Shown piece after piece: positions 26,609 to 34,219 of a stretch of 54,320 bases of DNA. The notes under the pieces were generated by a model that ran no database searches, had not been told where the DNA came from, and worked only from the letters and a program-made list of their open reading frames with translations. The stretch is from the IMG/VR virus record IMGVR_UViG_3300037041_002188, positions 1 through 54,320 of that record. One strand, 5' to 3'. The translations under genes were made by a program, and so were the position numbers. Source of the stretch: a virus. The number at the start of each line of letters is the position of its first letter. Within the stretch, counting starts at the first letter, position 1.

Positions 26609-27055
26609 ATGAAAAAAATTATATTGGCATCCATGTTTTTACTAAGTCCTTTAGCTATTGCTTCTGAAACAACACAACCATATTTTATGGGTGAAGATGT
26701 TGCTATGGTAGAGTTCGGTAGGCTCGTAAATGTAGCCCGGACCAATGCAGGTCTTAATGCTCTAACGATAACAAATGAATTAACATGTACCGCACAAACA
26801 CATGCCCTAGATATTGGGGAGAAGCGGCTATGCTCTGTGAACCCTTCAGATGGGTCCAGTCCATGGGATATCGCTAAAAGGTGTGGTACAGCATCCTATG
26901 GCATGATAATCGGCTGTGGGTACCAAAGCCCTAACGATACAGTGCAAGGGTGGTTAGGAAGGCAGGACACTAAAGACCTACTCATGAATCCAGCTTATAA
27001 ATATATGGGAGTAGGTATGAGGAATAATTTCTGGACCATCTTTTTTGGGTGGTGA
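26609..27055 (+). CDS. Secreted CAP/SCP-domain protein, copy 1 (degenerate site)
   Basis: A 148-residue protein with a signal peptide (MKKIILASMFLLSPLAIA) and a CAP domain clearly related to the one at 33347..33844: LVNVARTNAGLNALTI, AQTHALDIG, DGSSPWDIAKRCG, GCGYQSPNDTVQGW, KYMGVGM. The two His positions of the CAP cavity are lost here: CSVNPSDG replaces CTHTGSDG, and RQDTKD replaces SSGHRT. It may bind a ligand without the usual metal site. It is translated 2 nt after the methyltransferase-like gene. Confidence 0.78.
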   Translation: MKKIILASMFLLSPLAIASETTQPYFMGEDVAMVEFGRLVNVARTNAGLNALTITNELTCTAQTHALDIGEKRLCSVNPSDGSSPWDIAKRCGTASYGMIIGCGYQSPNDTVQGWLGRQDTKDLLMNPAYKYMGVGMRNNFWTIFFGW

Positions 27056-27076
27056 TTTCTCAAGCATTTTGTTCAA

Positions 27077-27114
27077 ACCAAACCCAGTTTCGGAAATTAA
27101 ATTTCGGGTTTGGT
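27077..27114 (+). other. Hairpin downstream of CAP gene
   Basis: ACCAAACCC (27077-27085) pairs with GGGTTTGGT (27106-27114), with an inner GAAAT/ATTTC helix. There is no clean T-run after it, so it may be a weak terminator or an mRNA-stabilising end. Confidence 0.4.
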
Positions 27115-27256
27115 GTATTTGGGCTAGACACTTCTTGGTCACAGATTAGACATAAAATCCGGTAACTTAATAATATTATTATATCCCATATATGGTTTAT
27201 TTCTTGCAATTATCTCAATGGTGTCGTTGGTTACAATCTCCGAAGAGATCTTTACA

Positions 27257-27415
27257 ATGCATAGGATTGAACGAAACTGGAAGCTGGATACATTTGCTAG
27301 GACTGAGTTTCAAGCAGGTAGGAAAACCGCAAAATGTATGGTGTATTTTTCGATTGCAGGGGTAGTTATCTGGTCGATAGCGGTTGGGTTACTTCTCAAG
27401 TCTTGTTTTTCGTGA
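27257..27415 (+). CDS. Small single-TM protein
   Basis: A 52-residue frame (MHRIERNWK...) with a basic N-terminal half and one C-terminal membrane helix (VYFSIAGVVIWSIAVGLLL). The frame also has an ATG at 27218 without a ribosome site; GAAGAGA before 27257 is a modest one. Coding status is uncertain. Confidence 0.45.
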   Translation: MHRIERNWKLDTFARTEFQAGRKTAKCMVYFSIAGVVIWSIAVGLLLKSCFS

Positions 27416-27443
27416 CTCTTAGAGTCTGCAACCATTTTGCTCT

Positions 27444-27710
27444 TTAGGATAACTCATTAATGCAATTAGTGATCTCTTCCCAGTTGACCGTTTTCTTCCA
27501 CTCTTTGAATTTTTCAGAATCACTTCTAAAATCTGGTGTTCCTTCGGGATAGATTTCTTTCACAATACTCTTTGCATCATCTTCAGTAATCTTGCCATCT
27601 TTGTTAGAATATTCTTCTTTAAGTGCTAAACAACATTTGTATTGTTTTTCATCGTTGCAAAGCCAAAGGCAAATATTCCATGTTTCATAGTTTGAATACC
27701 CATTATACAT
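27444..27710 (-). CDS. YETWN-motif conserved protein (DUF7249-like)
   Basis: An 88-residue protein beginning MYNGYSNYETWNICLWLCND. The GYxNYETWNxxLW opening is the hallmark of a small protein family widespread in phages and plasmids that I recall as DUF7249, with no proven function. The rest is acidic and helical. It lies 25 nt downstream of the RCC1-repeat gene on the same strand. Confidence 0.72.
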   Translation of the reverse strand: MYNGYSNYETWNICLWLCNDEKQYKCCLALKEEYSNKDGKITEDDAKSIVKEIYPEGTPDFRSDSEKFKEWKKTVNWEEITNCINELS

Positions 27711-27735
27711 TTGTAATCCCCTTACTTTGTTTGAA

Positions 27736-29262
27736 TTAAATTTCTATTAAACTTGCCATGTCGCCAGTTTTGTCACCTATTACGTTTGGTGTTATCACAC
27801 CATCACCATATTCAAGTCGGCCAAGACGATAGTAATCATTTTTACCCCAACACACCGCTTTGCCATCAGTATATGTGAGGCAGGTAGCATTGCTACCAGC
27901 ATTGATTGATGCCGCAGTTTTAGAACCAATGTTGATGAATGGAAAGGTGTTGTCGTTATCCATATCGTCATAGGGTGTTAATGTATAAGTGGTTGAGCCT
28001 ATGGTTTGAGTAGAGACATTACCACCAACATATTTTAGGGCTACTAATGAAAGATCTTGACCGAGCACACCAGTATTATTTGATCCCCAACATTTAGCTT
28101 GACCTGTGGTGGTAACTACGCAGGTATGGACGTTACTTACGGATAAATCAGTGACAGACATAAAAGAAGATCCAAAGTTAACATAGGGTATGTCATCACC
28201 AATAGGATGTGTGCTTACACTTTCTCCTACGAGATTGTCATACTTTGTACCCCAACATTTAACACCACCAGTAGTTAACAAAGCACAGCCATCAGCCAAT
28301 TTTTTTATAACTACGTTGGTACCTAAACTGATAGCAGTGATCTCATCACCTGATTTATTGATATGCTCTGCACCGGTCCAGCATTTTACTGTTTGGTCAT
28401 TTAAGGCCACACAAGTTCTATTAGAACTTATTGACGCAGCAAGGTGTCTAGCTGTTTTATTTGCACCTAAATTGAGTGTGGTGGTTAAAGTATTTTGTGC
28501 AGTACCAATCTTTACATCACCAAAAAGACCCCAACATTTTACTTCACCTGTTATCAGTAACGCACACGCATGATTAGAACCCGAAGTGATTTGAACAGCG
28601 GTTTCACCTAACGCTATTGCAGGTAAGGCATCGCCAATATTTTTGATTTTAAGTGTGGTTACTCCTTGTGCGACTTGACCATTTGTATTACTACCCCAAC
28701 ATTTAACCGCACCATTATCAAGTAGAGCGCAAGTAAAATGACTACCAAGAGCTACTTGTCTTGCGGTTCTGTTTGTACCAAGATCAACGTAGGGTAAATC
28801 TACAGCATTAGAACTAATTTGAGTTGTGAAAGTATAGCCAAGTTGTAGGTTTATATTGTTCCCAAAGCATTTAAGTTTGCCATCATTGTATATGTAGCAA
28901 GTATGACTCAAATTTGTTTCTACTTGTGCTCTCAGGGCTGGTATTGCTAACGGTGCTAGTGTAGGGGTAGGGGTAGGGGTAAGTGTCGGTGTTGGAGTAG
29001 GGGTTAGTGCTGCTTCTACTGACTCGACAGAGGCTGTTGCGATCACAGAGGGTGCGCTTGTGCTTGCGCTTGCTGTTTTAGCTATTGTTTTAACTTCAGG
29101 CGCAGGAATATCTAAAGATGATTTTGAAGCTGGTGTAGGCTCTATTGAAGGGGTTACAGAGCCATTTTCTGGTACCGGTGTAGGTGTTGGTGTGCTTTTG
29201 GGATTTTGTAAAACTTCGGTACCACATGATACAATAAACAATAATAAAAATATTTTTCCCAT
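27736..29262 (-). CDS. RCC1-repeat lipoprotein
   Basis: A 508-residue secreted protein. The N-terminus IFLLLFIVSCGTE is a probable lipoprotein signal. Residues about 20-110 are a Ser/Thr/Pro linker with TPTPTP runs. Then seven RCC1-type blades follow, each with a paired-Cys signature such as FTCALLDNGAVKCWGSNTNG or HTCVVTTTGQAKCWGSNNTG; the fourth (KCWTGA) is degenerate. Seven blades are enough for one beta-propeller, and the two Cys in each blade suggest disulfides, so it should act outside the cytoplasm. Such proteins are common in bacterial surface proteomes and unusual in phages; capture from a host is likely. AAGGAGA precedes the ATG. Confidence 0.85.
   Translation of the reverse strand: MGKIFLLLFIVSCGTEVLQNPKSTPTPTPVPENGSVTPSIEPTPASKSSLDIPAPEVKTIAKTASASTSAPSVIATASVESVEAALTPTPTPTLTPTPTPTLAPLAIPALRAQVETNLSHTCYIYNDGKLKCFGNNINLQLGYTFTTQISSNAVDLPYVDLGTNRTARQVALGSHFTCALLDNGAVKCWGSNTNGQVAQGVTTLKIKNIGDALPAIALGETAVQITSGSNHACALLITGEVKCWGLFGDVKIGTAQNTLTTTLNLGANKTARHLAASISSNRTCVALNDQTVKCWTGAEHINKSGDEITAISLGTNVVIKKLADGCALLTTGGVKCWGTKYDNLVGESVSTHPIGDDIPYVNFGSSFMSVTDLSVSNVHTCVVTTTGQAKCWGSNNTGVLGQDLSLVALKYVGGNVSTQTIGSTTYTLTPYDDMDNDNTFPFINIGSKTAASINAGSNATCLTYTDGKAVCWGKNDYYRLGRLEYGDGVITPNVIGDKTGDMASLIEI
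28955..29010 (-). repeat. TPTPTP-coding hexamer repeat
   Basis: GTAGGG(G) units in tandem, with degenerate neighbours, encode the Thr-Pro linker of the RCC1-repeat lipoprotein. Although the plus strand looks telomere-like, the reading frame explains it. Confidence 0.6.
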
Positions 29263-29593
29263 AAATTATCTCCTTAATTTTTGCTCTTATTAAATTCTTC
29301 GGGAAAGTAGATAACAAACTTTAGCTTAAAAAAACTTATTGCTTAAATAAGTTGCAATATGTTGTTATGGCAGGAGTAAAATTATTTCGTTTGACTTTGT
29401 TTTTGGTTGTTTATACATAGTAGCGACAATGGAACCCATTGGGTCTAAGGTAGGAAACCTACGCCATAGGTAGATAAGTGTCTTATTTCGTTAATTTTTT
29501 TAAGGGGAGTTGTTTTGTTTAGGTCACTGTTTAGTAAGATGTTGTTTCAATTGCTAATTTCCTTAGCAGAGACATTAATCGGGAGAATTATTT
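29263..29593. other. 331-nt gap upstream of small membrane gene
   Basis: The left part holds the promoter and ribosome site of the minus-strand RCC1 gene. About 29430-29475 has short inverted repeats (GGTAGG-aaa-CCTACG and nearby GGTAG) that could form an RNA hairpin. Near the right end, GGGGAG is followed 6 nt later by a TTG (29515) opening a 29-codon hydrophobic frame (FRSLFSKMLFQLLISLAETL) that overlaps the start of the next gene. This might be a leader peptide, but evidence is thin. Confidence 0.3.
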
Positions 29594-29770
29594 ATGGCAA
29601 GTAGAAACGCATATGGTAAAGGTTATGGCAGAGGGATTGAAAAAGGTGCTGCCGATACAACCAAAAAATTGAAATCAGAACACAGTAAAGCTGTGACAGC
29701 TACTGGGGTTATTAGTTTTGTTGCAGGTGCTTTGTTAACAGCTATTTTCAAATCTGGTAAGAAAATTTGA
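29594..29770 (+). CDS. Small Gly-rich single-TM protein (58 residues)
   Basis: An ATG at 29594 with GGGAG 9 nt upstream opens a 58-residue frame. The first half is basic and Gly-rich (YGKGYGRGIEKGAADTTKKL), and the second contains a membrane helix (ATGVISFVAGALLTAIF) ending in a Lys-rich tail. A strong terminator follows 23 nt later, supporting expression as a single small gene. No family recognised. Confidence 0.65.
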   Translation: MASRNAYGKGYGRGIEKGAADTTKKLKSEHSKAVTATGVISFVAGALLTAIFKSGKKI

Positions 29771-29793
29771 TATTTTGATATTGAGGTTTTGCG

Positions 29794-29824
29794 GCCCCTT
29801 AGTCTTTTGATTAAGGGGCTTTTT
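29794..29824 (+). terminator. Intrinsic terminator
   Basis: GCCCCTTAGTC-tttt-GATTAAGGGGC followed by TTTTT ends the small-membrane-protein gene. Confidence 0.85.
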
Positions 29825-29825
29825 A

Positions 29826-30308
29826 ATGTGGCATAAACTACTCTCAGTGTGGCATAAATTATTTTCGTTTTCGTTTTCGTTTTCGGAATTGGAGTCTAAT
29901 TTGAGGTTAATCACGCACTCACGCATATCCATCCACACAATATCTGACATTTTGGCATGTGTTAGACCGTCCTCAATAAAAGAACGAAAGCCCAAAGTTC
30001 AACTCGGTGAATACTATGTTAATTGCTTTTCAAATCGATTACAAACCTTTAAGACTAAAGGTTGTGTATGTCAGCACTGTGGTCTTATAGGAACTCATTT
30101 CGTGTTGGAGTTTTGTGAAAAAAATGCAGTTTCACCGCACCTAAATTTGTATGGGAGTGATGCCGGTAATGAAATACTGTTAACCGCAGACCACATTATA
30201 CCAAGATCTAAAGGTGGTAAAGATCATATTTCAAACCTTCAAACTCTCTGCGAGTCTTGTAATTCAAAAAAGGGGAATCAGTTAGAAGGAACAACGGTTT
30301 CAATGTGA
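29826..30308 (+). CDS. HNH endonuclease
   Basis: The C-terminal 90 residues are a classic HNH nuclease: CVCQHCG zinc pair, [20 protein letters not shown] with DH and N, then [11 protein letters not shown] with the second Cys pair. It cuts DNA, probably as a homing or restriction-type enzyme. The first ATG (29826) follows the terminator directly and lacks a ribosome site; the first 25 residues (SFSFSFS) come from a TTTTCG repeat. A TTG at 29901 with GGAG upstream is a plausible alternative start. Confidence 0.8.
   Translation: MWHKLLSVWHKLFSFSFSFSELESNLRLITHSRISIHTISDILACVRPSSIKERKPKVQLGEYYVNCFSNRLQTFKTKGCVCQHCGLIGTHFVLEFCEKNAVSPHLNLYGSDAGNEILLTADHIIPRSKGGKDHISNLQTLCESCNSKKGNQLEGTTVSM
29828..29885 (+). 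repeat. GTGGCATAAA duplication and (TTTTCG)4 tract
   Basis: GTGGCATAAA occurs twice within 30 nt, followed by four tandem TTTTCG hexamers (29862-29885). They lie between the terminator and the HNH core and may mark the 5' insertion junction of that gene. Confidence 0.6.
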
Positions 30309-30329
30309 CAAAATCAATATGAGGAACGT

Positions 30330-30539
30330 ATGGAAACAATTATAAGCAAAGTTCTTTTGCAAAGAGCTATAGATGCCATTAAAGAAACTTGTAGTAATCA
30401 ATTTGTTAATGTTGAGGGAAGTTTTTATCCTCAGTGTGTGGCATGTGGTCGCACTAACATAGAGCATAATATGGGCAAGAAAATCGATTGTTCTTATGAA
30501 AACAACATTGAACTTATTGAAAAACTGGAAGCTCTATAA
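30330..30539 (+). CDS. Small hypothetical protein
   Basis: A 69-residue protein with one Cys pair (CVACGRTN) plus a further Cys, so possibly zinc-binding. GAGGAACGT precedes the ATG, and its stop overlaps the next start (TAATG). Function unknown. Confidence 0.65.
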   Translation: METIISKVLLQRAIDAIKETCSNQFVNVEGSFYPQCVACGRTNIEHNMGKKIDCSYENNIELIEKLEAL

Positions 30540-30832
30540 TGAACAAAAAAGACATGGGTACAATTATGACAAATTTTGAAGTTAGGTATGAGAATGGGGC
30601 ATCCCATATTGTCCCGGCTGAAACTGTAGAAGAGGCATTAAAAATAGCTGATGAATCTTTGAGAGGGTGCTTACCCAAGGATTTTGATTACGCCAACCTT
30701 GTTCGAGTTACTATCATTAGAAGGTGCGGTTTTTGTGCTTTATGCGGTAAAGAAAGCAAAGTATTGAAAAAATTAAATCTGCCTATGGGTTGGGGTGTAG
30801 TTGTGTGTGGTGATTGTTCCGCACTAGTGTAG
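30539..30832 (+). CDS. Zinc-ribbon hypothetical protein
   Basis: A 97-residue protein translationally coupled to the preceding gene. The N-terminus is an alpha/beta region (ETVEEALKIADESLRGCLP), and the C-terminus a zinc ribbon (CGFCALCGKES and VVCGDCSAL). Its last 50 nt overlap the convergent phosphatase-like gene. Function unknown. Confidence 0.65.
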   Translation: MNKKDMGTIMTNFEVRYENGASHIVPAETVEEALKIADESLRGCLPKDFDYANLVRVTIIRRCGFCALCGKESKVLKKLNLPMGWGVVVCGDCSALV

Positions 30833-31238
30833 CATACAGGTATGCATTCGGTGAGTACTTCTCAGAGGCCCATATCGAGTCATGAGAGTCTTTTTTATTT
30901 TTAATGTTACAGTATGCAGCAGCTATAGCCGACGATCTACATGACCCCATCATACAGTGTATGATTAGGGTATCTTCTTTTACACCCTTGAAGAATTCAA
31001 GGATTTCTTCAGATTGTGTTTGTGACATGTTGTGATCTACAAATGTTATTTTTTTTGTAGTAGTGAAAGTATTTTCATAATCTAGTGGTATGTAATGGTC
31101 ATCAGTATCTCCAATACGAAGTAAATGACTACGCTGGAGATCGTATTGACGAGGATTAAATGTTTTTGTTCTGTTTTGTGAAAGGATTAAAATGCCATCT
31201 TTGAGTAGGAGTAGTTCGTCGGGGATAAGATTACACAT
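30783..31238 (-). CDS. Dual-specificity/tyrosine phosphatase-like protein
   Basis: A 151-residue protein with a complete Cys-phosphatase loop HCMMGSCRS (H94, C95, R101; HCx5R) after a hydrophobic strand (DTLIIHC), as in protein tyrosine and dual-specificity phosphatases. The upstream region, with several Asp (RIGDTDD, TFVDHNMSQ), may supply the general acid. It could dephosphorylate host proteins or other phosphoesters. AAGGTA precedes the ATG. It follows a coiled-coil gene on the minus strand by 14 nt. Confidence 0.78.
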   Translation of the reverse strand: MCNLIPDELLLLKDGILILSQNRTKTFNPRQYDLQRSHLLRIGDTDDHYIPLDYENTFTTTKKITFVDHNMSQTQSEEILEFFKGVKEDTLIIHCMMGSCRSSAIAAAYCNIKNKKDSHDSIWASEKYSPNAYLYATLVRNNHHTQLHPNP

Positions 31239-31252
31239 TCGTACCTTCTGTC

Positions 31253-31753
31253 TTATGCTACCTTGGATGGTCTATTTACTTCTTCGCCCTCATATATCAA
31301 TATGAAGTCCTCTTTGCGTGACCCATGCTTTTCTTTTGCCGCTGCAAAAGCAGCATGATCGTTTCCAAAGAATTCCTTACAAATAGACATATAGCTAACA
31401 TTGAATCGTTTGCCAATAGATTTCAATATAAATCCTGCCAATTTTCCACCTTCTTGTAAAAATTTGATAGCGAGATCTTCAAAGCGATATCGTTCATCAG
31501 CAATGGCATCAATTTTTTCTTGCAGGGCTTGAATTTTAAGCTCAAGTTTATCGATACCACAAAGTTTTTTTGCTTTTTCGAGTTCCTTTTCCATTCGGAT
31601 TTCCATTTTTTCCTTTTCTGCTTCTAGTTTTTTTTCTTCCTTGAGGTAACTGGCATATTTCTTTTGTTCTGCAATAGACACAGGAGATTTTTTTTGTATC
31701 TTTTTAATTCTTCTTTGTGATGGGTTGATGCTGCTTGGTTTTGACTTACTCAT
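31253..31753 (-). CDS. Coiled-coil hypothetical protein
   Basis: A 166-residue protein. The first 25 residues are basic; residues about 28-95 are a long charged coiled coil (EEKKLEAEKEKMEIRMEKEL...); the last 70 residues are a small globular region. AAGGGG precedes the ATG. It is probably expressed together with the phosphatase-like gene downstream. No family recognised. Confidence 0.7.
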   Translation of the reverse strand: MSKSKPSSINPSQRRIKKIQKKSPVSIAEQKKYASYLKEEKKLEAEKEKMEIRMEKELEKAKKLCGIDKLELKIQALQEKIDAIADERYRFEDLAIKFLQEGGKLAGFILKSIGKRFNVSYMSICKEFFGNDHAAFAAAKEKHGSRKEDFILIYEGEEVNRPSKVA

Positions 31754-32003
31754 TTAATCCCCTTTCATTTTGTGGTTGTATTAAAGTATTCGGACTTATT
31801 TTTTAATTTCTTTACTTTTTTTGAAAAAAAGTTTTAAGTCACTTAAATTACAAACATAAATATGTGGTCCTGTGAGCTATTATCTTTTGAAGTGAAAATA
31901 GCTGTAATAGGCATAAGCGAAATGTATGCCATTAACCATGTTATGTATGTGGTTGTAATCACAAGAGAATATACGGATTGTCTAACATAGTAATGTCTAC
32001 AGA

Positions 32004-32198
32004 TTAGTCATCAAGTAAATTTAATGCATATATAATTTCGTCTATGCGGCTTGTTATTTGCTCAAATAGAAACGCATAGGTATATTTTTGCTTACTTGTT
32101 AGCTGTTGATTGCTCAAAAGATATAGAGAATTTAATTTAAAGGTATGCTCATCAAGTCGTTCAAGCAGCATAGATTTTACAAATCGTTTTTTTTCCAA
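32004..32198 (-). CDS. Small helical protein with non-ATG start
   Basis: A 64-residue helical protein (EKKRFVKSMLLERLDEHTF...). There is no ATG near the start. AAGGGGG is followed by GTG (32201, 3 nt away) and TTG (32198, 6 nt away); the TTG has the better spacing. The Shine-Dalgarno can pair with an upstream CCCCCCT. Function unknown. Confidence 0.55.
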   Translation of the reverse strand: MEKKRFVKSMLLERLDEHTFKLNSLYLLSNQQLTSKQKYTYAFLFEQITSRIDEIIYALNLLDD

Positions 32199-32204
32199 CA
32201 CCCA

Positions 32205-32248
32205 CCCCCTTACATCATGCTTTTGGTCCTATCGCAGATTTAGGGGGG
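32205..32248 (-). promoter_or_regulatory. Possible Shine-Dalgarno-sequestering hairpin
   Basis: On the minus-strand RNA, CCCCCU (from 32247-32242) can pair with AGGGGG (32210-32205), the ribosome site of the 64-residue gene, across a loop of about 31 nt. This could keep translation low until something opens it. It is based on complementarity only. Confidence 0.3.
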
Positions 32249-32261
32249 AAACTTTAAAAAA

Positions 32262-32540
32262 TTAAGTAATCTTGTTCAAATCTATATTGTGCTCGTTCAA
32301 AATTTCACAAAACTTCTCTTCCAGAATACTTATCGCTTCACATATCTTATCTCCCTGCCCCTCTGGTGCCTCTTCTATCATCTTATGCAGCTTAGGATCT
32401 GGGTAGCCATGCTTTCTAGCAGGTCGAAAAATTTCTTGTTGGATAGTCCAAAGCGCAAGCAGTGCATTAGCTCCACTTGTCGCACAGTAAAATTCATAAT
32501 CCTCATCCGGTAGCTTATATTTGAGTGTGGCTGTTGGCAT
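32262..32540 (-). CDS. Conserved phage hypothetical protein
   Basis: A 92-residue protein. The opening LKYKLPDEDYEFYCATSGAN and the pattern around ALWTIQQEIF match, from memory, a small protein family found in many phages, with no known function. GGGAG precedes the ATG. Confidence 0.75.
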   Translation of the reverse strand: MPTATLKYKLPDEDYEFYCATSGANALLALWTIQQEIFRPARKHGYPDPKLHKMIEEAPEGQGDKICEAISILEEKFCEILNEHNIDLNKIT

Positions 32541-32582
32541 ATACTACTCCCTTTCCTCATTATGGTTAACCTTATATTAAGA

Positions 32583-32588
32583 TATAAT
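32583..32588 (+). promoter_or_regulatory. Candidate -10 element for the M15 peptidase gene
   Basis: A perfect TATAAT lies 17 nt before the ATG at 32606. The -35 position (TTATGG, spacer 17) is weak. Transcription would begin just before the GGGGG ribosome site. Confidence 0.3.
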
Positions 32589-32605
32589 AGTTCTTGGGGG
32601 TTTTT

Positions 32606-33094
32606 ATGGCTGGTAGCTTATGGGATTTTTTGTCAGACTTGCTAGACTATTTCAGAAATAAGCCCAACATAGATTGGTCTGATCCTAATTCACATGTCAC
32701 AGAAAACTTTACTGTTCGAGAAGCGTTATGGTTACCTAAATGGAACCGTCTTGCAGATGATGATGATGGTTTAACAGAAGAACATAAGGACAATTTAATT
32801 GTTCTTTTCCATAAAATGGAAACAGTTCGTTCATTTTTTAAGTCTCCTATTCTTGTGAATGTAGCATATCGCCCACCAGAGTATAATAACTTGCTAGACG
32901 GTGCTGCGACAGATTCAGCACATCTTTATGGTATGGCTGTGGATTGGTACATTGCTGGTGTAGATTGTAACTGGATTCGATCTCAACTAGTACCTTATCT
33001 CGATCAATGGCAATTACGTTGTGAGGATGCCCCTGTAAACTGGGTTCATTTGGATATTAGACAGCCTTTGTATCAAAGATACTTCAAACCTTGA
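32606..33094 (+). CDS. M15-family peptidase (endolysin candidate)
   Basis: A 162-residue protein with the zinc-site pattern of M15 peptidases: AYRPPEYN, then SAHLYGMAVDW (His and Asp ligands) and NWVHLDI (third His). M15 enzymes cut D-amino-acid-containing peptides in the cell wall; phage versions serve as endolysins or tail lysins. There is no signal peptide, so export would need a holin. Residues 1-75 are helical and unrecognised. I start at 32606 because GGGGG lies just upstream; the frame opens at a TTG (32594). A terminator follows 80 nt downstream. Confidence 0.82.
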   Translation: MAGSLWDFLSDLLDYFRNKPNIDWSDPNSHVTENFTVREALWLPKWNRLADDDDGLTEEHKDNLIVLFHKMETVRSFFKSPILVNVAYRPPEYNNLLDGAATDSAHLYGMAVDWYIAGVDCNWIRSQLVPYLDQWQLRCEDAPVNWVHLDIRQPLYQRYFKP

Positions 33095-33175
33095 CGGTAC
33101 TTTTTTGTAGTGGTATGCAAGGGAAATGGTTTTCGTGTGTTTTCAAGTTTAGGTGATCGAATCTTCTGAAAACAG

Positions 33176-33210
33176 AAATAGCTGAGTAGTTAATACTCAG
33201 CTATTTTTTT
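33176..33210 (+). terminator. Intrinsic terminator
   Basis: AAATAGCTGAGT-agttaat-ACTCAGCTATTTTTTT is a long perfect stem with a T-run, ending the M15 peptidase transcript. Confidence 0.88.
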
Positions 33211-33346
33211 GTTTGATCTATACAAGTAATAAAACCCCATCAGTTTTTTTACCTCTCCGTTGGATAGAACAAACACCCTCAAATTATCTACTTTCGAAGA
33301 TCCTGTCAACATAGGTTACTTTGTAAGTATAATAAGGAGAGATTGT

Positions 33347-33844
33347 ATGCGATATTTTATTTCTTTGGTCCTATTGTTGCTATGTCACTCATGTATAAGT
33401 ATTAATCAAACCATGCCACAGCCGATGTCAAATGACACAGAGCTACCAAAAGTATTTCGCTTTGATATTGTACCAACTATGCAAAGCTCTACGTTAACAG
33501 AACTTGTTCGTTTAATTAATGTCGAGAGGGCAAAAGTTAAAGCTGCTCCTGTTGTATTGTCCACCGGGCTAAACTGCGCTGCTCAGAAACATGCAAATGA
33601 TATTGGTGCTAAAAAAAGATGCACACATACTGGATCAGATGGGTCATCGCCTTGGGATAGGGCTAAACGGTGCGGTACCTATGCCAACGGTGAAATAGTA
33701 GCTTGTGGATATCAAACACCGGAAGCGACAGTTAAGGGCTGGTATGGCTCTTCTGGCCATAGAACTATAATGCTTAATCGAACATACACTAGAATTGGTG
33801 TTGGAATGTACAATAACTATTGGGTAGCTATTTTCTCAAAATAG
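33347..33844 (+). CDS. Secreted CAP/SCP-domain protein, copy 2
   Basis: A 165-residue protein with a signal sequence (YFISLVLLLLCHSCIS; Cys at the end could be lipidated, though the lipobox is weak) and an intact CAP domain: LINVERAKVKAAPV, AQKHANDIG, CTHTGSDGSSPWDRAKRCG, ACGYQTPEATVKGW, SSGHRTIMLN, RIGVGM. The His in THTG and in GHR are the usual cavity ligands. CAP proteins bind lipids, metals or envelope components. AAGGAGAG precedes the ATG. Copy 1 is at 26609. Confidence 0.83.
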   Translation: MRYFISLVLLLLCHSCISINQTMPQPMSNDTELPKVFRFDIVPTMQSSTLTELVRLINVERAKVKAAPVVLSTGLNCAAQKHANDIGAKKRCTHTGSDGSSPWDRAKRCGTYANGEIVACGYQTPEATVKGWYGSSGHRTIMLNRTYTRIGVGMYNNYWVAIFSK

Positions 33845-33857
33845 CTTAGAGGTTTCT

Positions 33858-34067
33858 ATGCTTATGTATTTAGCATCGTTTTTAGTCGGCATATACATAG
33901 CTGCATTTACGCTCATATGGTTTTTTGGTTCTATTGACCCGTATGGAAAATATAAATCCCGTTACGCCCTAATATGGTTTTTTGGTTCTATTGAACCCTA
34001 CGGGAGATTTAAATTTCGCCATGCTCTGTTCTGGCCATTTTATATTAAAAAATTATTTAGGGGTTGA
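33858..34067 (+). CDS. Small membrane protein with internal duplication
   Basis: A 69-residue protein. After an N-terminal hydrophobic helix, a 19-residue unit LIWFFGSIDPYGKYKSRYA is followed directly by LIWFFGSIEPYGRFKFRHA and then a partial third start (LFWPF). The 57-nt DNA copies are at about 33913-33969 and 33970-34026. AGAGG precedes the ATG, and the gene lies 13 nt after the CAP gene. Function unknown. Confidence 0.62.
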   Translation: MLMYLASFLVGIYIAAFTLIWFFGSIDPYGKYKSRYALIWFFGSIEPYGRFKFRHALFWPFYIKKLFRG

Positions 34068-34219
34068 TACGATTCTGCGTCTTTTTGGTGGTGAGATTGT
34101 TATATCTTCTGTTCCTTTTACTTTAAAAAGGGAAGCTGCGTTTGTTTGCGTATCTTGCTTCTTTTCTTCTCGTCTATATTTTCTAATGTAGCTCATACTA
34201 GTCCAATTTGTGTGTACAA

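Noticed and set aside
28960-29000. Telomere-like GTAGGG repeats
   Set aside because: They are in frame and encode the Thr-Pro linker of the RCC1 lipoprotein on the minus strand.
29367-29460. Very short frames (about 14-17 codons) in the gap before the small membrane gene
   Set aside because: They have no ribosome site and no features beyond chance.
33982-34191. Second frame overlapping the duplicated membrane gene
   Set aside because: No ribosome site, and it mostly overlaps the better-supported frame at 33858..34067.
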